From Caryophanales bacterium UBA6769 (GTDB taxonomy: Bacteria; Bacillota; Bacilli; Bacillales; UBA6769), in the NCBI GenBank assembly GCA_002453275.1, contig DKGN01000150.1, positions 1-12,102 on the forward strand: a stretch of 12,102 nt of DNA, read 5' to 3'. Shown here in pieces: positions 7,223 to 12,102 of the stretch. The position numbers were made by a program, and so were the translations under genes. Below the pieces are notes generated by a model, which saw only the letters and a list, made by a program, of their open reading frames with translations, was not told the origin of the DNA and searched no databases. The stretch's first letter is position 1; each line of letters starts with the position of its first letter.

Positions 7223-8563
7223 CTATTTTTTTATGAAAGTCTCAATAAAGTTTGTCGTCGTTTTTCCTGCTTCATATGCTTCATTGATCGCGATAGTGTA
7301 TAACAACGGAATGTTCGTTTTGATTCCTTCGACAACATAGTCTTGTAAAGCTGTTCGTAGCTTTTGGATGGCTAATTCACGTGTCTCGGCATGGACAATT
7401 AATTTTGCGAACATCGGGTCATAAAAAGGCGTAATTGTATCTCCTTCTGAGATCGCTAGTTCATGACGAACACCGTCACCTTCTGGCAATTCTAGAGTCG
7501 TCACTTTTCCTGGTGAAGGGAAAAATGTTTTCGGATCTTCTGCGTAAATCCGAACTTCAATCGCATGACCCTTCATGTCTATGTCATTTTGTTGAAAAGA
7601 CAACGCTTCTCCAAAAGCAATCTTTAATTGTTCTTCGACTAAGTCTAATCCTGTAATTTCTTCCGTAATTGGATGTTCAACTTGTAATCTCGTATTCATT
7701 TCAAGGAAATAATAGTTTTGAGTTTCGTCAACGAGAAACTCGATCGTTCCTGCATTTTTATAGCCAATCGATTTTGCTGCATTAACAGCATCCTCGCCCA
7801 TTTTCATTCGTGTCTTCTCGTCTAAGAATGGGGATGGTGCTTCCTCTACGACCTTCTGATGGCGACGCTGAATGGAGCATTCGCGCTCCCATAGATGAAT
7901 CGTATTCCCAAATTCATCGGCTAAAATTTGAATTTCAATATGTCTCGGGTTTTCAATATATTTTTCAATGTACATTGTGCCGTCACCAAAAAAACTTGTC
8001 GCCCGCTGTTGATTACCGGCAAATGCTTTCGTTATTTCTTCATCATTATGCACAAGTTGCATTCCAATTCCACCGCCTCCTGCTGACGCTTTTAGCATGA
8101 CAGGATACCCGATTTCGTTTGCTTTTGTTACTGCTTCTTGTTCATCTTTTACTGGAGCTTTTGTGCCGGGTACGACGGGGACATTCGCCTGCTCCATCAT
8201 CTCTCGTGACTCAATTTTACTACCCATCTTTTCAATGACATCTGCAGATGGACCGATGAATGTTATCTTTTCCTCTTCACATCTACGTGCGAACGTTGGA
8301 TTTTCAGACAGCAGTCCATAACCTGGGTGGATCGCTTCGGCGCCTGTCTTTTGTGCTATTTCAAGGATTTTATCTATATTTAAATAACTTTCATTCACAC
8401 GTGGCCCACCAACAAGGTAAGCCTCATCTGCTTGTGCGACAAATGGTGCTTGCTCATCCGCTTCTGAATAAATTGCGACTGTTTGAATTCCTAATTTTTT
8501 GCACGTTCGTATGATACGCGATGCAATTTCTCCTCGATTGGCAATTAAGATTTTTTTGAACAT
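7223..8563 (-). CDS. accC: Biotin carboxylase subunit of an acyl-CoA carboxylase (AccC-like)
   Basis: This cytoplasmic enzyme carboxylates biotin on a carrier protein using ATP and bicarbonate. At 446 residues it matches the length of stand-alone AccC proteins. The order is an N-terminal domain starting FKKILIANRGEIASRIIR, an ATP-grasp domain, and a C-terminal domain. Residues matching the E. coli AccC active site are present: K116, K158, H208, K237 (RRHQKVVEEAP), E288 and R292-E296 (EMNTRLQVEH), and R338. The glycine loop reads GGGGIGMQ rather than the GGGGRGMR of E. coli AccC. A GGAG lies 8 bases before ATG 8563. The gene is sandwiched between two paralogous acyl-CoA ligases rather than beside accB, which argues for a catabolic acyl-CoA carboxylase, not the housekeeping acetyl-CoA carboxylase. 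Its partner is probably the small biotinyl protein at 10371-10583. The carboxyltransferase subunit, which decides the substrate, is not in this window. The symbol is by family only. Confidence 0.93.
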   Translation of the reverse strand: MFKKILIANRGEIASRIIRTCKKLGIQTVAIYSEADEQAPFVAQADEAYLVGGPRVNESYLNIDKILEIAQKTGAEAIHPGYGLLSENPTFARRCEEEKITFIGPSADVIEKMGSKIESREMMEQANVPVVPGTKAPVKDEQEAVTKANEIGYPVMLKASAGGGGIGMQLVHNDEEITKAFAGNQQRATSFFGDGTMYIEKYIENPRHIEIQILADEFGNTIHLWERECSIQRRHQKVVEEAPSPFLDEKTRMKMGEDAVNAAKSIGYKNAGTIEFLVDETQNYYFLEMNTRLQVEHPITEEITGLDLVEEQLKIAFGEALSFQQNDIDMKGHAIEVRIYAEDPKTFFPSPGKVTTLELPEGDGVRHELAISEGDTITPFYDPMFAKLIVHAETRELAIQKLRTALQDYVVEGIKTNIPLLYTIAINEAYEAGKTTTNFIETFIKK

Positions 8564-8605
8564 GAATATCTCTCCGTCTCCTAATGTTTTTCTACCGTTA
8601 TAAAA

Positions 8606-10270
8606 CTATGATTCTTCCACTAAAAGTCTACGCAACACTTTACCTGAGCTCGTTGCTGGTAATTCATCGCGAAACTCTACTTCTCTTGGGTATTTGTAGG
8701 CAGATATTTTTTCTTTAGCCCAATCAATGATGTCTTGCTCTGTCAATTTTCCTTCATATTCTGGTTTTAAGATAATAAATGCTTTGACGACTTCGCCGCG
8801 AACTTCGTCTGGTATTCCAATAACTGCTATTTGTAATATCGCTTCATGTTCTTTCATTAGTGCTTCTACGTCTTCAGGAAAAATACTAAATCCTGAAGAT
8901 TTAATCATTTCTTTAAGTCTTCCAAAAAAGTGAAGATACCCATCTTCATCGATCATGCCGATATCACCAGTATGAACCCAACCGTTACGCAACGTCTCTG
9001 CAGTCTCTTCAGGACGATTTAAATATCCTTTAAATACACCCTGATTTTTAAGAGTAATTTCCCCTTGTTCACCTAAAGGCAATTGTTCCCCTGTACTTGG
9101 ATCAACAATTCGAATGGCTGTGTCATAGGTAGGTATGCCACATGTACCAAACTTAATTTTATCGAGTGGCATGAAGGTGTCGGCTGTATGTGTTTCACTA
9201 AGCCCGTAGGATGATTCTGTTAGGACGCATCCATCCGTTATTTTCTGCCACTCTTCTGCTAGTTGCTCATTAACGGGGATCCCAAAACTTGTTGCATAAT
9301 TCGTTTCTAATGAGGATAAATCTCGTTTGTCAATGCCTGGGTGGTTAATGATCGCTGCGTTCATCGTCGCTACGGTATACCACGAATTAATTTTATATTT
9401 TTCTATAGCAGTAATTGCTGTTTCCGCATCAAATCTAGTCATTAAAATTGTTTTACAACGACTGTAAATAGGAATATTCACGCCCATTAACATGCCTGCA
9501 ATATGAAACAGTGGAGAGATAGCCGTTGTCGTAATCGCATCATCATAACTTTTCGATTGCACAGTTGTCGCTGTTTTAAACAAAGCATTTCCATACGTTA
9601 ACATGGCTGCTTTTGGTCTTCCAGTCGTGCCGGAAGTAAAGACCAATAGTCCGACGTCTTCCCAAAGGTTAATGTCAGCTGTTTCCTGTAATGGGTCCTC
9701 TGAATAAATAACGTCAATAAGGTCGTATGCGTCAGCAATTGTTTGTTTTGGCAGCAATAATTCTGATGGTAGTGGAAGCGTTTGCAAGTTTTTGTCTGGG
9801 AGATAATCTGCATAGTTTGTCGTCATGACGATATCAATCGATTGCATTTCACTTTTAACGTTTTGTAAACGTGGATACAATTCTTCACCGGCGATAATGG
9901 CCTTTAATTCAACCTCTTTAAAGAAATACGTCAGTTCTGATTCTTTATACATCGGGTTCAATGGAACGACGATGCCACCTAACTTTTGAATTGCATAATG
10001 TCCAATGATGTATTGTGGACAATTTTGCATGTATAAGGCGACTGCATCACCCTTTTGAAGCTTATTTTTTTTGAAAAATGAAGCAAGTCGGTTCACATCA
10101 TCGTTTAATTGTTGCCAAGTGATCTCATTCCCATAAAAAATATAAGCTACTTGCTGGGGGTGCTCCCGCGCATTTTGAGCTAAATATTCATGAAGTGGTT
10201 TTTCACCAGATTGATAGATTAATGTTTTGGATAAACTTTCTGGCCAACTTTTTTGCAATACATTATTCAT
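8606..10270 (-). CDS. Acyl-CoA ligase B (AMP-forming), paralogue of ligase A
   Basis: This 554-residue AMP-forming acyl-CoA synthetase has the P-loop TSGTTGRPKA (212-221), SPLFHIAG (252-259), YGLSETHTADTF (355-366), TGD with D436, R451, SSGFSIFPEDVEAL, and the catalytic Lys K544 in SSGKVLRR. It shares long identical runs with ligase A, for example PKAAMLTYGNALFKTA and the segment from FPEDVEALMKEHEAILQ onward. The two differ in the acyl-pocket neighbourhood (LFHIAG against LCHIAG) and through the 135-205 region, so one may have a new substrate preference. An AAAGGGTG ribosome site precedes ATG 10270 by about 7 bases. The gene lies 42 bases before the biotin carboxylase start and 100 bases after the biotin carrier stop, the latter gap holding a hairpin-forming repeat. 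Cotranscription with its neighbours is likely, since all point the same way and no terminator is evident. The physiological acid cannot be named. Confidence 0.9.
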   Translation of the reverse strand: MNNVLQKSWPESLSKTLIYQSGEKPLHEYLAQNAREHPQQVAYIFYGNEITWQQLNDDVNRLASFFKKNKLQKGDAVALYMQNCPQYIIGHYAIQKLGGIVVPLNPMYKESELTYFFKEVELKAIIAGEELYPRLQNVKSEMQSIDIVMTTNYADYLPDKNLQTLPLPSELLLPKQTIADAYDLIDVIYSEDPLQETADINLWEDVGLLVFTSGTTGRPKAAMLTYGNALFKTATTVQSKSYDDAITTTAISPLFHIAGMLMGVNIPIYSRCKTILMTRFDAETAITAIEKYKINSWYTVATMNAAIINHPGIDKRDLSSLETNYATSFGIPVNEQLAEEWQKITDGCVLTESSYGLSETHTADTFMPLDKIKFGTCGIPTYDTAIRIVDPSTGEQLPLGEQGEITLKNQGVFKGYLNRPEETAETLRNGWVHTGDIGMIDEDGYLHFFGRLKEMIKSSGFSIFPEDVEALMKEHEAILQIAVIGIPDEVRGEVVKAFIILKPEYEGKLTEQDIIDWAKEKISAYKYPREVEFRDELPATSSGKVLRRLLVEES

Positions 10271-10295
10271 GATTTCTCACCCTTTCTTATTACAG

Positions 10296-10347
10296 ACTGT
10301 CCCAACCTTACGAAAGCCTTCTCTGACCTTCATGCAATTGGGACAGT
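10296..10347. repeat. Perfect 10-bp inverted repeat with 32-base loop between carrier and ligase B genes
   Basis: The arms ACTGTCCCAA (10296-10305) and TTGGGACAGT (10338-10347) are exact reverse complements. Neither strand has a T tract after the stem, so this is not an ordinary intrinsic terminator. A second short palindrome, GACAGT-T-ACTGTC, overlaps the right arm (10342-10354). It could be a miniature mobile-element remnant, an mRNA processing or stability hairpin, or a protein site. No clear target duplication flanks it. Confidence 0.6.
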
Positions 10348-10348
10348 T

Positions 10349-10359
10349 ACTGTCTGAAT
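10349..10359. repeat. 11-bp direct repeat, copy 1 (ACTGTCTGAAT)
   Basis: The same 11 bases occur at 10628-10638, so the two copies bracket the biotin carrier gene 279 bases apart. This copy lies just after the carrier stop codon. It may be a trace of gene insertion or of a short duplication, or it may be chance. Confidence 0.5.
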
Positions 10360-10370
10360 CCTATTGACAG

Positions 10371-10583
10371 TTATTCAAACGTAATAAGAACATCACCTTC
10401 GTTAACAAAGTCTCCCTCTTTTATTTTAATTTCATTAATTTTCCCATCACCTTCAGATTCAATTGGGATTTCCATCTTCATCGATTCTAAAATAATGACT
10501 TCTTGTTCTGATTTAACTTCATCACCGACATTAACTAAGATTTTCCAAACATTCCCTGCCATATTTGCTGTAATTTCCTTCAT
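10371..10583 (-). CDS. Small stand-alone biotin carboxyl carrier protein (biotinyl/lipoyl domain)
   Basis: This 70-residue protein consists of a single biotinyl domain. The biotin acceptor is K36 in the motif ESMKMEIP, at the tip of the predicted hairpin; Met on both sides of the Lys favours biotin over lipoate. The second half-motif, GKINEIKIKEGDFVNEGDVL, mirrors the first, GNVWKILVNVGDEVKSEQEVI, as expected for the two-fold barrel. It is less than half the size of housekeeping AccB (about 150-160 residues) and lacks its N-terminal region, resembling the short B. subtilis YngHB-type carrier. The start is certain: TAGGAGGA sits 7 bases before ATG 10583. It lies 41 bases after the upstream ligase stop and one gene away from its presumed partner, the biotin carboxylase. 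Attachment of biotin requires a BirA-type ligase encoded elsewhere. In the cell it would shuttle carboxybiotin to an unseen carboxyltransferase. Confidence 0.95.
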   Translation of the reverse strand: MKEITANMAGNVWKILVNVGDEVKSEQEVIILESMKMEIPIESEGDGKINEIKIKEGDFVNEGDVLITFE

Positions 10584-10624
10584 TTTCTCTTCCTCCTAAT
10601 TTTTATTTATCTATTTATATAAGT

Positions 10625-12102
10625 TTAACTGTCTGAATGAATTTTATTTAATTCTTCTAAAATTTGTTCCTTTAATTTATACTTTTCGACTTTATTTGTT
10701 GGGGTTCTCGGCAAATCCTCGATGAAGCGTATATGCTTCGGCCACATAAATCGTGGCATTTCTTTTTTAGCCCATGCTGTGATTTCTTCGACTGTTAATT
10801 GTTCTGACTGTGGCACAACAAAGACAACGATGTCATCTTCATCACCTTCTTCGGCCTTAATTGGAAAGGCTGCTGAAACGCTCACTAGCTCATGTTGATT
10901 GATTAAGTCTTCGACTTGGTAAGATGAAATGTTTTCTCCACGAGACCGAATGACATCTTTCATGCGGTCAACGAAGTAATAAATATCGTTTGCATCTTTA
11001 TAACCGACATCACCCGTATGGAACCATAGATTTTGAAATTCCTCAACTGTTGCCTCAGGCTTATTGAAGTATTCCTTGAGCATGATATGTGGGTAATGAG
11101 AGCGAAGGGCAATTTGACCAACTTCCCCGATTTCACATTGTTCATCACGTTCATTCAATATAGCTGCCTCGTAAAAAGATGAGACGACTCCCATGTAACC
11201 TTTTCGCAATTTGGCATTTCCTTTTTCAAAAGGGATTGACAGCTTTTCTGCTATTTTTTTAGTTTCTTCACGCGTATAGCCTTTATATAATTCTGCAGGT
11301 GTTCCTCCTTCTTCCCCAAGTTCATCTATAATAGCAACAAAGCCGTTCCCCGCCTCTGTCTGCCCATAACCTGCTGAAATGAAGTTTATTCCGAATCGCT
11401 TGGCAACGTCATGGTGATACTGAGGAAGCGGCTGCATATGCACTCTATTTAATGTGTTGTGGTGATCGTCTTCCTTTGGCTCTGCATTCATGAGCCATGG
11501 AATCATCACATCGAGTAAGATTGCATTTGTCGCTCCACTCACATTGATTCGATTCCAAAATTCAGTTGGGCTAAATTTATCCCACATTGCTACTGAAGAA
11601 CCAACAAATGCAGATCTAGCTACGAGTGCAAACGCACCACCGACGTGGTACATTGGCAAATCGTTATAAACGACATCCTCTTGTTTATTAAATGCTCTAA
11701 ATATATACGTGTAGCCATGAATCCAACGATATGACTGGACAACACCTTTGGCAGGTCCAGTCGTTCCTGATGTATAGATAATATTTGCTATATCATGAGC
11801 ATGTAATTCAACGTTTGGATTCGTTTCATCTCCATCTAAGAAAGCACCAAATGCAAATTGCTCAAAGCGACGATCAAGTTCAACCTTCTCCTGCTTGTAA
11901 TCGTGATCGTCCTCCTTCGGATCATGCATCACGACGGGAATAGACGGTAAATGATTAGCAACTTGATTTATAATTGGGGCCATCTGCCTTTCGGTAATGA
12001 ACAGCTTCGGATTCGTATCTTGAATTTGATAGGTTAATAATGTACCCCGATAGTTAAAATTAATTGGGCAGTAGACAGCCCCCGCTTTCCAAATGCCGAA
12101 CA
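10625..12102 (-). CDS. CaiC-like AMP-dependent acyl-CoA ligase, N-terminus cut by window edge
   Basis: The frame is open from the TAA at 10625 to the right edge, giving about 491 visible residues. An internal ATG at 11983 is not the start: the 39 codons before it are typical family sequence (FGIWKAGAVYCPINFNYRG, then LLTYQIQDTNPKLFITE), so only some tens of N-terminal residues are missing. Motifs: P-loop IIYTSGTTGPAKG (about 108-119 of the visible part), GYGQTEAGNG, FHTGDVGYKDANDIYYFVDR, VIRSRGENISSYQVEDLI, and the catalytic Lys in PTNKVEKYK, 21 residues before the end. The RGENIS and PIN-R-- features resemble the crotonobetaine/carnitine-CoA ligase type. Between GYGQTE and the TGD motif there is a charged stretch of about 60 residues (GYTREETKKIAEKLSIPFEKG), as in ligases with an extended middle segment. 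It is only distantly similar to ligases A and B. It is the first visible gene of the upstream unit. Promoter and ribosome site are beyond the window. Substrate unknown. Confidence 0.9.
   Translation of the reverse strand, partial: FGIWKAGAVYCPINFNYRGTLLTYQIQDTNPKLFITERQMAPIINQVANHLPSIPVVMHDPKEDDHDYKQEKVELDRRFEQFAFGAFLDGDETNPNVELHAHDIANIIYTSGTTGPAKGVVQSYRWIHGYTYIFRAFNKQEDVVYNDLPMYHVGGAFALVARSAFVGSSVAMWDKFSPTEFWNRINVSGATNAILLDVMIPWLMNAEPKEDDHHNTLNRVHMQPLPQYHHDVAKRFGINFISAGYGQTEAGNGFVAIIDELGEEGGTPAELYKGYTREETKKIAEKLSIPFEKGNAKLRKGYMGVVSSFYEAAILNERDEQCEIGEVGQIALRSHYPHIMLKEYFNKPEATVEEFQNLWFHTGDVGYKDANDIYYFVDRMKDVIRSRGENISSYQVEDLINQHELVSVSAAFPIKAEEGDEDDIVVFVVPQSEQLTVEEITAWAKKEMPRFMWPKHIRFIEDLPRTPTNKVEKYKLKEQILEELNKIHSDS
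10628..10638. repeat. 11-bp direct repeat, copy 2 (ACTGTCTGAAT)
   Basis: This copy lies in the final codons of the CaiC-like ligase gene and matches 10349-10359 exactly. On the minus strand the context is ATTCAGACAGTTAA here and ATTCAGACAGTAA after the carrier gene, so the similarity extends slightly beyond 11 bases if one base is skipped. Confidence 0.5.

Noticed and set aside
8538..8554. TTGGCA on the plus strand as a second sigma-54 promoter.
   Set aside because: The -12 GC at the required spacing is missing, and the site lies inside the biotin carboxylase coding region on the wrong strand.
9598..9813. Short minus-strand open frame in a different frame within ligase B, and a similar one at 10960-11154 within the CaiC-like ligase.
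   Set aside because: Both lie wholly inside well-supported coding regions and their translations look like out-of-frame noise.
10296..10347. The inverted repeat as an intrinsic terminator.
   Set aside because: The loop is 32 bases and no run of T follows the stem on either strand.
10365..10370. A perfect TTGACA on the plus strand.
   Set aside because: No -10 box at the right distance, and it would transcribe antisense into the biotin carrier gene.
10625..11983. ATG at 11983 as the start of the CaiC-like ligase.
   Set aside because: The frame continues upstream to the window edge with recognisable ligase sequence, so this Met is internal.

Overview
The window looks like chromosomal DNA from a low-GC Gram-positive bacterium, most likely a Bacillaceae member. 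The reasons are AT-rich codon use, strong AGGAGG-type ribosome binding sites, and a gene set that overlaps the acyl-CoA synthetase / acyl-CoA dehydrogenase / biotin carboxylase / small biotinyl-protein set of the Bacillus subtilis yng (leucine-degradation type) cluster. The genus cannot be fixed from this sequence. Every recognisable gene is on the minus strand, so transcription runs from high to low coordinates. No tRNA, rRNA, CRISPR, transposase or phage gene was seen, and no gap between genes exceeds about 150 bases.

In transcription order the layout is: (i) a CaiC-like acyl-CoA ligase cut by the right edge (10625-12102); (ii) a 70-residue biotin carrier protein (10371-10583); (iii) acyl-CoA ligase B (8606-10270); (iv) a biotin carboxylase (7223-8563); (v) acyl-CoA ligase A, a close paralogue of B (5545-7203); (vi) a PAS-AAA+-HTH sigma-54 activator (3991-5433); (vii) an acyl-CoA dehydrogenase (2710-3840); (viii) a long-chain fatty-acid-type CoA ligase (1002-2678); and (ix) the N-terminal two thirds or so of a peptide/oligopeptide-type ABC transporter lipoprotein, cut by the left edge (1-1021).

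The clearest regulatory signal is in the 150-base gap between the activator and the dehydrogenase. It holds a near-consensus -24/-12 sigma-54 promoter (3875-3891) and, upstream, three TGC-N6-GCA sites spaced 21-22 bases apart (3933-3987). The two distal sites are also the arms of a 15-bp hairpin followed by a T tract, which could terminate the activator transcript. This suggests a local switch: the activator senses a metabolite through its PAS domain and turns on dehydrogenase, ligase and solute-binding protein as one unit. Genes i to v probably form a separate upstream unit whose promoter is outside the window.

Together the genes suggest uptake of a carboxylic acid or acyl conjugate, activation to CoA thioesters by up to four different ligases, alpha,beta-dehydrogenation, and a biotin-dependent carboxylation as in methylcrotonyl- or geranyl-CoA carboxylase pathways. 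No carboxyltransferase subunit is present here, so the carboxylated substrate is unknown. The substrate of the whole system is inference only.
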